Source: a virus | Length of the DNA stretch: 45,253 nt | IMG/VR virus record: IMGVR_UViG_3300042904_000265 | Span: 1 to 45,253 of that record | Reading direction: 5' to 3' (one strand) | In this document: positions 14,057-22,873 of the stretch, piece by piece | Position numbering within the stretch: position 1 is the stretch's first letter | How the letters are laid out: each line of letters starts with the position of its first letter | Made by a program: the position numbers and the translations under genes | Notes under the pieces: model-generated | Told to the model about the DNA's origin: nothing | The model's input: the letters and a program-made list of their open reading frames with translations, nothing else | Database searches by the model: none

Positions 14057-14538
14057 ATTTGCAGATCGATGAAGCGAGAAAGCGAGTTTCTGACCGAGTC
14101 ATCGTCCTTGATAACGGATGCTGGCAGTGGGTCGGGTGCGGCAAGGACAACGGTTATGGTGTGCACTATGGGGTGATTGGCTTCCGCGATGGTGGCAAGA
14201 GGCGGCAGTACTACGCCCATAGGTTTAGTTACATCGCGCACAAGGGGAATATTCCCGATGGATACGAAATTGATCATTTGTGCCGTAGGCCCATGTGCGT
14301 GAATCCAGAGCACCTAGAAGCAGTAACGCGCAGAGAAAATCTAATGCGTGGGAACACGGTCTGCGCCATCAACGCGGCGAAAACTCAGTGTCCTGCCGGA
14401 CATGAATACTCACCGGATAATACGCGCACGAAGGATAACGTCAGGAAGTGCAGGGCCTGCGACCGCGTGCGAAGGCGGCGATACGTGGCGGCCAATTACG
14501 AGGCCGTCAAGGAGAAGAAGAGACTTGCAAGGCGTTAA
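14053..14538 (+). CDS. HNH homing endonuclease inserted in the terminase gene
   Basis: 161 residues. It has an HNH core with EIDHLC (72-77), N84 and H87 in CVNPEHLEAVTRREN, preceded by the typical GCWQW...GYG and YYAHRFSYIAHKG blocks. A C-terminal Cys/His module (CPAGHEYS...CRAC) and a basic tail follow. It begins at the stop of the ATPase half (ATGA) and its 3' end overlaps the start of the nuclease half, carrying that half's ribosome site. It is a free-standing homing nuclease: no intron-like flanks and no intein motifs. It is paralogous to the HNH gene at 23657. Confidence 0.9.
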   Translation: MNLQIDEARKRVSDRVIVLDNGCWQWVGCGKDNGYGVHYGVIGFRDGGKRRQYYAHRFSYIAHKGNIPDGYEIDHLCRRPMCVNPEHLEAVTRRENLMRGNTVCAINAAKTQCPAGHEYSPDNTRTKDNVRKCRACDRVRRRRYVAANYEAVKEKKRLARR

Positions 14539-15514
14539 CGAGCGCATAACGAAATCTGGCATTCCAGTGCTCAGGCTGCATTACTCAGCTTGCCCAGATA
14601 AACGCCCAGGAACCCCAGAGGGCGACCAGTGGCTAGAGCAGGCCACACAGGGCTATCCCGGTGGCGTGAAGTCCCCGCGCTGGATGAAGGAAATGGAAAT
14701 AGACTTTGGCGCACTGGGCGGAACCAAGCTCATCCCAGGCTGGCCAGAGCTAAAGGAAAATGGCCGTATCGTCATTCCCCCGATCAACCCCATAGGATTC
14801 AAATTGTATGGAAGCTATGACCATGGCTGGCGTCATCGTGCTGCTTATCATGTGCACGGCATTAATAGTGATGGTAGGAAATTTACGCTCTGGGAATTCT
14901 GGGCGGCCCATGTCCCCTATCAATACATCGCAGAAATTATCAAGGGAAACACAACCCGCGTACCAGCACAAGGTTGTGCGTGTCACCCGGAAGTACGCAC
15001 CTTCCCTGGCAACCCCTATGCAGGCCAAGAAACCTACAAAATAGCCGACCGTGCCTTGTGGGCGGATGACCAGGCAGCCGGCGATGGCACGATGAAAAGC
15101 ATGGCCAAGCTCTTTGCGCGAGAGGGCGTGCATTTTATTGCGGCAGAAGCAGGCGGTGACACGACCTTTGCCGAATGGCTCATGGGCTATTACTGGCGGG
15201 ATCCGCTGAACCCCCTGTATTGCATCACCACGTCATGCCCTGGGCTGATTTGGGAAATTGGCCAGCAACGGCACAAGGATGTTTCCGACAAGGTCGCCCT
15301 GAACAAGCACAAGCCAGAGGAGTTGGTGGATAAGGACAATGACGCCTGGGACTCGTGCAAGTACTGGCATCTCCGCTTTCCGCCACGCCCTATGGCCGCA
15401 GAGATTGCGCAGAAACCGAACAGCTTCCACTGGTGGCGGGAACAATCCAAACGGGCCGCGAATGGCGAGGCCACGCAAACATTTAGCATGCAGCGGGAGA
15501 TGATGGGTGGCTAA
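14525..15514 (+). CDS. terL: Terminase large subunit, C-terminal (nuclease) half of a split gene
   Basis: 329 residues from a TTG at 14525 with AAGGAG 10 bases upstream, embedded in the HNH gene end. It begins QGVNERITKSGIPVLRLHYSA, the usual continuation after the ATPase motif III. RNase-H-like nuclease residues are visible: D99 in YGSYDHG, E208 in FIAAEAGGD, and D273/D276 in NDAWDSCKYWH. It provides the headful or site-specific cut during packaging. The ATPase half ends at 14056, so the two polypeptides must associate. Its end overlaps the portal start by 8 bases. Confidence 0.85.
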   Translation: MQGVNERITKSGIPVLRLHYSACPDKRPGTPEGDQWLEQATQGYPGGVKSPRWMKEMEIDFGALGGTKLIPGWPELKENGRIVIPPINPIGFKLYGSYDHGWRHRAAYHVHGINSDGRKFTLWEFWAAHVPYQYIAEIIKGNTTRVPAQGCACHPEVRTFPGNPYAGQETYKIADRALWADDQAAGDGTMKSMAKLFAREGVHFIAAEAGGDTTFAEWLMGYYWRDPLNPLYCITTSCPGLIWEIGQQRHKDVSDKVALNKHKPEELVDKDNDAWDSCKYWHLRFPPRPMAAEIAQKPNSFHWWREQSKRAANGEATQTFSMQREMMGG

Positions 15515-17486
15515 AAAGAAAAAGAGTGCCCTGGAAGAGTCCGGCGAACGCACGGACGCGCAGAAGGACCTTGAGCGTTGGCAGCATCGCGCCACGATTG
15601 CCAAGAAGATACGCGAAGATTGGGAGCGCGACCAGAATGTGCTGGAGGCTGAGAAGTATTTCTACGGTGAGCAGGGCACGTACCTGAGCAAGGGCAACAA
15701 TCGAAGCTTTAACCACTTCCGCGCCACTGTCCGCACCCAAAAGCCGAACCTGTTTTATAACAATCCGAAGTTCTTTGTGCGTCCGATTCAGGGCATGGAG
15801 GCCAGCGCGGTGGCGCAAAAGGCCGCACAAGGCGAAGCCATCCTGGAGCGCATAGGGTCGCAAGACGACAATTTTAAGAACGCAGCGTCACTGGCCCTGC
15901 TCCAGGCCTTTTTCCGCGTGGGTGTCATCAAGACCTGTTACGACCCCACGCTAGAGCCAAACCCGCGCAAGGGTGAGCCGGTCTTTATCATGCAGGACGG
16001 GATGCTGACCAAGGATGAGCTGGGCAATCCCATCCCCATGAAAAACCCGCTTACCGGCCAGCCCACCGTCGAACCTGACTTTGTCATGCAGGACGAGGCC
16101 TACCGCTACGAATACGTAGACGCCAGGACCATGCTCTTTCCAGATGCCGGCCCAGACATGGCGAAATGGCCATGGATCGGGGAAGAAGTGACGGTATCCC
16201 TGGAAGATGCCAAAGCAGACGAGCGTTTTCCTCAGTCTAGGCGTGACATGTTCAGATCCAACTCCACGGCCAGGACCACGGACAGCGGGCGCAAGCGACG
16301 ATCAGAGCCGGAAGGCGATGAACTGTTTAAGTATATCGAAATCTACGACCTTCGCAAAAAAGAACACATCATTTATGCGGACGGCCAGGACTTTGACGAT
16401 TTCCTGATTAAGGAACCGCTGCCACGAGGCATTGAAGATCATCCGTACTCGATTCTGAACCTGGGCGACCCCATTCTCTCGCCTGATCCCTCACCATGGC
16501 CCTGCCCGAAAACGAAAAGCTGGGTGCCGCTCCAGGATTCGTACAACCTCCTGCGCAAGATGATTGACGAAGGGGCGAAACGCTCGGCCCGCAAGATCAT
16601 GTACACGGACGGCACCTTTGCCGGTTCAGAGGAAATGGCAAAGTTTGGCAGCTCCGATGACATGACCGGCGTCAAGATCAACGATACCAAGCAACCGCCT
16701 GTGCCGTGGATGGATCCGCCCCTTGCCCCTGACCTGTACAAGGCCGCGCAGCTGATCATGATGGATTGGCGTATCGTCACTGGCACCTCTGGCGCTCGTG
16801 CCGGATCAGAAGAGGGGGCGAGTGCAACGGAAAGCAGCTTTGTGGAGCGTGCGGCCAATTTACGCGACAAGGACGAGCAAGGCTCTGTCAACGACTGGCT
16901 CTCAACCGCTGGCCAGAAGATGTTTCAGCTGGTGAAGGACACGCTGACGCTCGAAATGTGGATCAAGCTCAGGGATTTCAAAGCGCCTGAGATTATTCCA
17001 GTGCTGGCGCAGCTCTTGGGCGTGGATCCGGCGCAACTCGGCGTCATGGTCGAAATGATGCCTGAAATCAAGAAGCAACTGGAGGAACAGTACGGCGCGG
17101 AGCGCTGGGACCGTGTGACGCGAGAGGATTTGACCTTTGAGGCGGATGTGACCTGCGTCCCTGGGTCATCCAGGCCGGTGAACTTAGAGGTCGAGAAGGC
17201 CTCTGCCTTGGAATTCATGACCACGTTGGGGGCGGCCCCGCAACTGGCGCTATCACCGGACCTCTTGAACTGGCTTGGTGAAAAGTTCGATCCACCCATC
17301 CCCAAGAACGTGATCATGAGCCTGGTGCAGCTCTCGCAGGCCATGATGCAAGCGACACAGACCCAGGCCGGCCACGGCCCAGGCAGCGACAAGGGCGGGG
17401 ACAATCCAGGGGCGGGCACTGGCAAGACGGCAGGCAATCCAAAACCGGGGCCGCAACTGCGCGGCGTCACGGCATCGTTAGGATAA
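15507..17486 (+). CDS. Portal protein
   Basis: A 659-residue protein from a GTG (MAKKKKSALEESGERT). It follows the terminase, as portals do, and has a portal-like layout: N-terminal helices with FNHFRATVRTQKPNLFY, a beta-rich wing with DARTMLFPDAG, a stem/helix region (DSYNLLRKMIDEGAKRS) and ATESSFVERAANLRDKDEQ near 440-465. A flexible Gly-rich C-terminus follows. Length and composition fit podovirus-type portals. It forms the dodecameric vertex through which DNA is packaged and ejected. Confidence 0.85.
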   Translation: MAKKKKSALEESGERTDAQKDLERWQHRATIAKKIREDWERDQNVLEAEKYFYGEQGTYLSKGNNRSFNHFRATVRTQKPNLFYNNPKFFVRPIQGMEASAVAQKAAQGEAILERIGSQDDNFKNAASLALLQAFFRVGVIKTCYDPTLEPNPRKGEPVFIMQDGMLTKDELGNPIPMKNPLTGQPTVEPDFVMQDEAYRYEYVDARTMLFPDAGPDMAKWPWIGEEVTVSLEDAKADERFPQSRRDMFRSNSTARTTDSGRKRRSEPEGDELFKYIEIYDLRKKEHIIYADGQDFDDFLIKEPLPRGIEDHPYSILNLGDPILSPDPSPWPCPKTKSWVPLQDSYNLLRKMIDEGAKRSARKIMYTDGTFAGSEEMAKFGSSDDMTGVKINDTKQPPVPWMDPPLAPDLYKAAQLIMMDWRIVTGTSGARAGSEEGASATESSFVERAANLRDKDEQGSVNDWLSTAGQKMFQLVKDTLTLEMWIKLRDFKAPEIIPVLAQLLGVDPAQLGVMVEMMPEIKKQLEEQYGAERWDRVTREDLTFEADVTCVPGSSRPVNLEVEKASALEFMTTLGAAPQLALSPDLLNWLGEKFDPPIPKNVIMSLVQLSQAMMQATQTQAGHGPGSDKGGDNPGAGTGKTAGNPKPGPQLRGVTASLG

Positions 17487-17495
17487 GGAGTAGAC

Positions 17496-17954
17496 ATGAG
17501 CGATTTAGCGGCAAGAGTCGAATCGTCCAGCCCGTCACTCGTGAACGGGCAAAATCGGCAGCTGTCCATGGACACGGCAGGCAATACGCGCATCACGCCA
17601 GGGACGCTGATGGCTGGTGAGCGCCGGCAGGACAGCGCCACGGAAAGCTACCTCTCTGTGCGGAACGAATGCAAGGCCACGATCATTAGCACGACTTCGG
17701 CCGTGACCATTGGCGGGGGCGTGGCGAACGATACCCATTTAATCGGGCTGGTCATTCACACGGCCCTCACCGGCACCTGCGCCATTACCGGCTTTGCCAG
17801 CGAGGCTGGCGCGGCCACGACCTTTACGCTTCCTGCCGCGTCCGTGGGTGACAAGGACTTTCGAGGCGCATTGAATAGCGCAGGGGCCTTGACAATCACC
17901 TGCTCCAATGCCGCTGACGATAACCTAGTGATGGTCCTATGGAGGCCAGCGTGA
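17496..17954 (+). CDS. Putative virion surface/decoration protein, 152 aa
   Basis: It starts MSDLAARVESSSPS after AAGGAG. The C-terminal 80 residues are Thr/Ala/Gly-rich beta strands (LIGLVIHTALTGTCAITGF, AGALTITCSNAADD), like small capsid-decoration or fibre-tip beta-sandwich domains. Position between portal and an esterase suggests a structural role. Exact role unknown. Confidence 0.6.
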   Translation: MSDLAARVESSSPSLVNGQNRQLSMDTAGNTRITPGTLMAGERRQDSATESYLSVRNECKATIISTTSAVTIGGGVANDTHLIGLVIHTALTGTCAITGFASEAGAATTFTLPAASVGDKDFRGALNSAGALTITCSNAADDNLVMVLWRPA

Positions 17955-19204
17955 CGAGGCCAGCAGCAACCTCGAACAGTCTCTTTTATAACGCCCTGCC
18001 GCGTCCTGCGCTCTCGTCGCGCACGGCTCCGCGCCTGGTCGAAAACAAGCTATCGGTGGGCTACAAAATTTACAAGAAGGGCGGCGGCTCGTCCTGGGGG
18101 GATTTCCCCACTGATACTTCATCGTTGACGTGGGGTGGAAATGAAGACGGCGGGCAGTGGGTGGAGGCCACTACGACATCTGGCGGGGTGGAACGTGTCT
18201 GGGCCTCCTTTACCTTTGCAGCCAAGGCCGGCCAGAAGCATATTGTCTCATTCAACATTGACTCCGTGACTGGGGCGCAAGGTGGCAACAACGTCCTGGC
18301 TAGCGGGACGGCCCTGACCGGCACGGCCACGCTGGCCGTTGGGACAGTCGGGCGGCATGCTATCGTCTTTACGTCGCCAACCGATCAAAATGTCACGGTG
18401 CGCTTTGGCATTGGGACCGCCAGCAATAGCGGGTCCAATTCCACGATCCGCTATTCTAATATCCTATGGGAGCTGCCCAGCGACCAGACCCGCGATGTAC
18501 CGTATGAATACGTGACGCCTGGGGACCAGCGCGTGTTTCCCTATACGTATTCCGCGACTCGCTCCACCACGGCCATTAGCGTCCCGGTCAAGGGTGATTC
18601 CTACCCGATTCCGACCCGTTCTAGCGTGCTTGTGATTGGCGACTCATTCACGAACGATGTACCCAATCCACCTACCAGTTATGGCGATTTCCCCTATCAT
18701 ATTAGACGGTTTCTTGAGGGCAAGCCGATTGCCGTTAACCAGCGTGGCGTGTCCGGTGCCAATGTCTTGGCCATCACGGATCAAATCACGAACGCCTTGG
18801 CGGAAACGGACTATACCCTAGGGGCGGCTCCGTATTCGATCTGTCTAATTGAGGGCGGCGTGAACGACCTGGGCAGCACCACGCTAGCCCAGATGAAGGT
18901 GAACCGGCTGGCGCAGATAGCCGCAGCCATCAGTGCAGGCATGTATCCAGTCATCATGACCATTGCCCCCTATGACGCGGCCAGCGCAGCCCAACAGACC
19001 CAGATGGATGCCTTCAACGCCTGGACAAAGACGTTGGGCTATCCCGTCTATGACCTGTTTTCGGATGCGACAGACGGAAGCAGCGATTTCAAGACATCCT
19101 GGGGCTCTGGCGATGGGGTCCACCCTGGACAGAGCTGGACGGACGGCTCGGCCATTATGGGCCAGCGGCTGGCGGATTTACTCATGTTGATTGGAGACAA
19201 ATGA
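17939..19204 (+). CDS. SGNH/GDSL esterase with N-terminal beta domain
   Basis: 421 residues. Residues 40-210 are beta-rich with a jelly-roll, carbohydrate-binding look (ERVWASFTFAAKAGQKHIV). Residues 225-415 are an SGNH hydrolase: block I VIGDSFTND (Ser236), block II GVSGANV (Gly273), block III GGVNDLG (Asn309), block V DGVHPG (Asp392, His395). Such enzymes remove acetyl or acyl groups from polysaccharides. It sits with a glycosidase-like gene inside the head module, so it is probably a virion-borne surface-polysaccharide deacetylase. Confidence 0.85.
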   Translation: MEASVTRPAATSNSLFYNALPRPALSSRTAPRLVENKLSVGYKIYKKGGGSSWGDFPTDTSSLTWGGNEDGGQWVEATTTSGGVERVWASFTFAAKAGQKHIVSFNIDSVTGAQGGNNVLASGTALTGTATLAVGTVGRHAIVFTSPTDQNVTVRFGIGTASNSGSNSTIRYSNILWELPSDQTRDVPYEYVTPGDQRVFPYTYSATRSTTAISVPVKGDSYPIPTRSSVLVIGDSFTNDVPNPPTSYGDFPYHIRRFLEGKPIAVNQRGVSGANVLAITDQITNALAETDYTLGAAPYSICLIEGGVNDLGSTTLAQMKVNRLAQIAAAISAGMYPVIMTIAPYDAASAAQQTQMDAFNAWTKTLGYPVYDLFSDATDGSSDFKTSWGSGDGVHPGQSWTDGSAIMGQRLADLLMLIGDK

Positions 19205-19968
19205 TACACAAACCCATTTACAGCGGGCTCCTTCATACCGGATTGCCGGATTTGCAGGCCCTGTACAAGATGCCGAAAATCCGCTTAGTGAACCGCACAT
19301 CGTATGCGGGCTGGACGGATCCGCAAGGACTGCCGACTGCGCAATGGTACGACCTGGTAGCGGCGAATGAGGCCGCGCAAGTCAAAATCATTATTGACCA
19401 TGAGGCCTGGCCATACTCGACACAGGTTGAGCGTCACGCTGTGGGCAATAAGTACGTGCAAATCTATGCGGAAGTGAAGTCCAGACGCCCAGACATTCGC
19501 ATTGGCTGGTATATGGACCCGACCAGGCGCGATTTCTGGCGGGCGCGAACGCCACTCGGTTCCACGCAGTACCTTGCCTGGCAGGCCGAAAACAACGACC
19601 TTGGGTCGATCATGGCCATGTCCACGGACATGTACTTTCCAAGCCTCTATTTTTTCTATAACCGCGACACGCACCCTGTCAACACCGATGAAGTGGGCCT
19701 GTACGTGGAACGCAACATTGACGAGACCAAGCGCATTCGGCGGCTGTACGGGCACGCGGACTCCCCCATTTATCCTTATGTGTGGTGGATGCGACATGAT
19801 AATAGCCGCACGCTTGATCAGGACGTATGGGAAACCATTGTGCGGACGGTGATGGATGACGCTGACGGCATGGTGATCTGGGGCGGGTGGCAGGTGCAGT
19901 GGGATGAAGCCGCGCCCTGGTGGATTCCTATTAAGGCGCGACTGATGGATGCGCGGAGGACAGGCTAA
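19201..19968 (+). CDS. Glycoside-hydrolase-like TIM-barrel protein
   Basis: 255 residues, starting MIHKPIYSGLLHTGLPD and overlapping the esterase stop by ATGA. Strand-helix alternation with KIIIDHEAWPYS (about 62-73), IRIGWYMDP, DMYFPSLYFFY, YPYVWWMRHD and DGMVIWGGWQ resembles a (beta/alpha)8 glycosidase. Acidic residues D66/E68 are candidate catalysts. No specific GH family was recognised. Coupling to the esterase suggests joint attack on a decorated polysaccharide. Confidence 0.65.
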   Translation: MIHKPIYSGLLHTGLPDLQALYKMPKIRLVNRTSYAGWTDPQGLPTAQWYDLVAANEAAQVKIIIDHEAWPYSTQVERHAVGNKYVQIYAEVKSRRPDIRIGWYMDPTRRDFWRARTPLGSTQYLAWQAENNDLGSIMAMSTDMYFPSLYFFYNRDTHPVNTDEVGLYVERNIDETKRIRRLYGHADSPIYPYVWWMRHDNSRTLDQDVWETIVRTVMDDADGMVIWGGWQVQWDEAAPWWIPIKARLMDARRTG

Positions 19969-20264
19969 TGCCGTTGTTTCAAGTGCAATGCTTTAACGGC
20001 CACACGGACGAGCAATTCGTACATCATGCCGACGATAAGGGCTGTCGGACTGCCATCTGTAAAGAGTGTGGCGAGACCATGGGGTACGTACTTGCTTTTG
20101 GTAGCGGGTTGTGCTTTTACGAAGAAGGGCGCGGCCAATGGATCGAAAACCTGGCCGATAAGCCGGTGTATGTGACCTCCCATGAACAGCACAAACGACT
20201 GATGAAACAGCACGGCGTGGAATGGGCCACCAAGGGCCGTGGCATGCCAGGGCAATGGAGCTAA
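19968..20264 (+). CDS. FmdB-like zinc-ribbon protein, 98 aa
   Basis: MPLFQVQCFNGHTDEQF... with CKECGETM at about 31-38, the pattern of FmdB-type putative regulatory zinc ribbons. A C-terminal block (KPVYVTSHEQHKRLMKQHG) is typical of phage members. Possible nucleic-acid binding; function unknown. Confidence 0.7.
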   Translation: MPLFQVQCFNGHTDEQFVHHADDKGCRTAICKECGETMGYVLAFGSGLCFYEEGRGQWIENLADKPVYVTSHEQHKRLMKQHGVEWATKGRGMPGQWS

Positions 20265-20269
20265 GGCCA

Positions 20270-20536
20270 ATGAAGACGACTGAAATACTCAGCTGTATCA
20301 GCTGCCCCAGTACGCGATTCTACACACTGCACAACCTGAAGGCGCATCCCAATGGAGGGACCGGACTGACCCCAGCCGGCTATCGTTGTGCCGATTGCGG
20401 GGCAGACGTGGACGTAGAGCGCATGATGAAGAAGCTGGAGCGCGAGAAGAAACGCAAAGAATATGAGGCCATGCGGGACGAATTAGAGCCTGCGACCCCA
20501 CCGGAGCCAGCTAAAGTTGCTAAAACCTCTAAGTGA
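20270..20536 (+). CDS. Zinc-ribbon protein, 88 aa
   Basis: MKTTEILSCISCPSTRF... with CISC and CADC (about 9-45), then a charged helical tail. Start follows GGAGCTAAGG. Function unknown. Its 3' end overlaps the Com-like gene. Confidence 0.65.
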   Translation: MKTTEILSCISCPSTRFYTLHNLKAHPNGGTGLTPAGYRCADCGADVDVERMMKKLEREKKRKEYEAMRDELEPATPPEPAKVAKTSK

Positions 20537-20684
20537 ATCACAAAGTGCTTGCATAACGCAAGTAAAAAGTGTAGAGTATCGGCAAGATTTTCGCTGCCCC
20601 TGTTGCAGGGCCTTGTTATTCAAGGGGCGGCTGATCGGTGAGATTAAGTGCCGCAAGTGCGGCAAGTTGATTGAAACACAGTAA
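20517..20684 (+). CDS. Mu Com-like zinc-finger protein with TTG start
   Basis: A 55-residue protein with no ATG or GTG start. A TTG at 20517 has GGAG 10 bases upstream and gives MLKPLSESQSACITQVK, then FRCPCCRALLFKG and IKCRKCGKLIETQ. The paired CxxC motifs around LLFKG match the Com family; Mu Com is an RNA-binding translational activator of the mom DNA-modification gene. Here the target is unknown. Being short and overlapping the preceding gene by 20 bases, it is easily missed. Confidence 0.65.
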   Translation: MLKPLSESQSACITQVKSVEYRQDFRCPCCRALLFKGRLIGEIKCRKCGKLIETQ

Positions 20685-20827
20685 AAAGGCTGGGGATGTC
20701 GGCTATCGTATTCCGACCGGAGATTGCGCATTACGTAGCACAAGGCTAGTGCACCAGCCATCATAAGCCCACCTAGAGGCAGTCTATCCCCACAAGGAGC
20801 CCTTGAGGCCATTCGCAAGGATGGCTC

Positions 20828-21745
20828 ATGGACGAATTAGATTCGGGAACGGCGACTGAAGCCGCCTCGCAAGGTCTGGACTCCCCAGAACCTACAGGCG
20901 AAGCCACAGCCAGCGCGACCCCGGCTGCAGAGACTCCAGCCGTTACAGAACCAGAGAGTTTCATTGACCCCTCCCAGCTTCCCGAAGAGTTGAAGCCGCA
21001 CTGGAAACGGATGCATGGGGCCTACACGAAGACCCGCGAAGAATTAAAGAGCGGTCGTGAGGCACGATCCGAAATCCAGAAGTTCTACAGCGACCTGGCC
21101 TATCAAGAACAAATTCTGCAGCGCGTGGCTACGCAGCGTGGCTATCAACTGGTGCGCCCGAATGAGCAGGCCGCTGCTCCATCGGCCTCGCCAACTGAAC
21201 AGCCCGCTGGGCAAGCACCCGCAGATTTCGTTGAAAAGATCAAGTCACGGCTCGCCCCTGAGCTGCAGTGGATGGCTCCGAGTTTGGCCGCTACGCAATG
21301 GGAAGGCATTCAAGCCGCAATGCAACCCCTCATGCGCGAGCGCCAGGCAGAGACGCAATCCAAGCAGGCACAGGAATACGAAGAGGCGGCAACGGCGCTT
21401 GGCACCAAGTTTCCTGGCTGGGAAGCGGAAGAAGAGAACATGAGTGAATTGCTGGGCTTCCTGCAGAGCAAGACCATGCATCACCCGAAATTCGGGAACC
21501 GCCTGGAAGTGCTCTACAAGGCCTCGCAGCTGTTAGCCGGCCATCAAGGGCATGTCGTGCAGGACTATGCCAAGCGCACGGCAGATGCGGCCAGAAGCCG
21601 CACGGTGAGCAGCAACGCGGCCAGGCCCAGCCTCGAAAACTATCAAGAACAAATCCGTAAAGCTCCCAATACGCGGGCCGCCTTCGCCATTGCCGCACAA
21701 GTGGGCATGGAAGAGGCCAAGCGCTTGGGCGCGACGAACCTGTGA
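20828..21745 (+). CDS. Head scaffolding protein
   Basis: 305 residues. An acidic, Pro/Ala/Thr-rich N-terminus (to about 45) is followed by helices (QLPEELKPHWKRMHG, KTREELKSGREARSEI), a second low-complexity segment (PSASPTEQPAGQAPA) and a helical C-terminus. Composition and its place right before the major capsid gene are classical for an internal scaffold released before packaging. AAGGA precedes the ATG. Confidence 0.8.
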   Translation: MDELDSGTATEAASQGLDSPEPTGEATASATPAAETPAVTEPESFIDPSQLPEELKPHWKRMHGAYTKTREELKSGREARSEIQKFYSDLAYQEQILQRVATQRGYQLVRPNEQAAAPSASPTEQPAGQAPADFVEKIKSRLAPELQWMAPSLAATQWEGIQAAMQPLMRERQAETQSKQAQEYEEAATALGTKFPGWEAEEENMSELLGFLQSKTMHHPKFGNRLEVLYKASQLLAGHQGHVVQDYAKRTADAARSRTVSSNAARPSLENYQEQIRKAPNTRAAFAIAAQVGMEEAKRLGATNL

Positions 21746-21756
21746 AAGGGTAACTC

Positions 21757-22848
21757 ATGGCACAACCGTCCAGTCTCAATGACGAATACGGATTGCTACT
21801 TAGCTCGACACTGAGAGCGTACCAGTCCCGTATTCGTGACAACATCGGCAAGGGCAACAAGTTTATCGGCTGGCTCGACAGCAAGGGCATGTGGAAGAAG
21901 CAGGACGGCGGCGAGCGCATGTCCCTGCCCCTCATGTACGAGTTGAACAGCACGGCAGATATCTATTCTGGCTATGGCCAGCTGGATACGCAGCCGCAAG
22001 ATGGCCACACGACCGCATTCTATGAGTGGTCGCAGATGTCCGTGTCCATTTCCATTTCCCGCAAAGAGGAACGGCAAAACAGCGGCAAGAGCAAAATCCT
22101 GAGCATGTTGGAGGCCAAGACGAAACAGGCCGAAGGCTCGCTCAAGGAATTGCTCAATAACTGCATCGTGGCCGGACGCATCACCGCGTCTGCCAACCTC
22201 GGACAGTTCACCGCTCGACGTGGCAGCTTGGACAGCGGAGCCGTTGGCCCCTTGCCTCTTGGCGCCTTGGTCGATGCGAACCCCACCCGTTCTGCCGCGA
22301 TTGGGAACATCAACCCGAACACGTACTCCTTCTGGGCGAACCAGGCCGATTCCTCGTCTGCCTCCAGCTTCGCTGGGCTCAAGGGCGAACTGAATAACCT
22401 GTACAACGACTGCTCGAAGGGGCAGGGCGGGGTGCCTGATCTCATGTTGAGCGACCAGATTGCTTGGGAGACCTACTGGCTCGCGCTGCAGAACCAAGAG
22501 CGCTACGTCATCACCGACAGCCGTACCGTCGATATCTTGGGCGGAACGGATGCGTTGAAATTCCGCAAGGCAGCCTGGATCTGGGACGAAGTCGTGCCGG
22601 ACGTGGAAACGAACGCCAACCCCATTGACGGGATCGGTTCAGTTTCTAAGTCCAACGTCTGGATGCTGAACACGGACTTTATTGAGTTCATCAGCGATTC
22701 CAGCACCGATTTCATCACGACCCCGTTTGTGCGCCCTGAGAACCAGGACGCCCGCGTGGCGCAAATCCTCTGGATGGGCGCGTTGGGCGTGAGCAATCGG
22801 CGGAAGCACGGTGTCTTGTACGGTATCGCGCAGAACATCGCATCCTAA
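21757..22848 (+). CDS. Major capsid protein
   Basis: 363 residues, starting MAQPSSLNDEYGLLLSS. Features fit an HK97-fold coat protein: N-terminal helix, long E-loop-like strands (SQMSVSISISRKEERQNS), a central helix (MLEAKTKQAEGSLKELLNN), a P-domain segment (DLMLSDQIAWETYW) and a C-terminal A-domain ending GVLYGIAQNIAS. It follows the scaffold and is preceded by a normal ribosome site. The assignment rests on position, size and pattern. Confidence 0.85.
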   Translation: MAQPSSLNDEYGLLLSSTLRAYQSRIRDNIGKGNKFIGWLDSKGMWKKQDGGERMSLPLMYELNSTADIYSGYGQLDTQPQDGHTTAFYEWSQMSVSISISRKEERQNSGKSKILSMLEAKTKQAEGSLKELLNNCIVAGRITASANLGQFTARRGSLDSGAVGPLPLGALVDANPTRSAAIGNINPNTYSFWANQADSSSASSFAGLKGELNNLYNDCSKGQGGVPDLMLSDQIAWETYWLALQNQERYVITDSRTVDILGGTDALKFRKAAWIWDEVVPDVETNANPIDGIGSVSKSNVWMLNTDFIEFISDSSTDFITTPFVRPENQDARVAQILWMGALGVSNRRKHGVLYGIAQNIAS

Positions 22849-22873
22849 TCTGACTGACCAAGGAGAATGACCC

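Noticed and set aside
14053-14538. Group I intron or intein in terL
   Set aside because: The HNH ORF fills the whole insertion with no flanking intron core, and it is in a different frame from terL with no splicing-block motifs.
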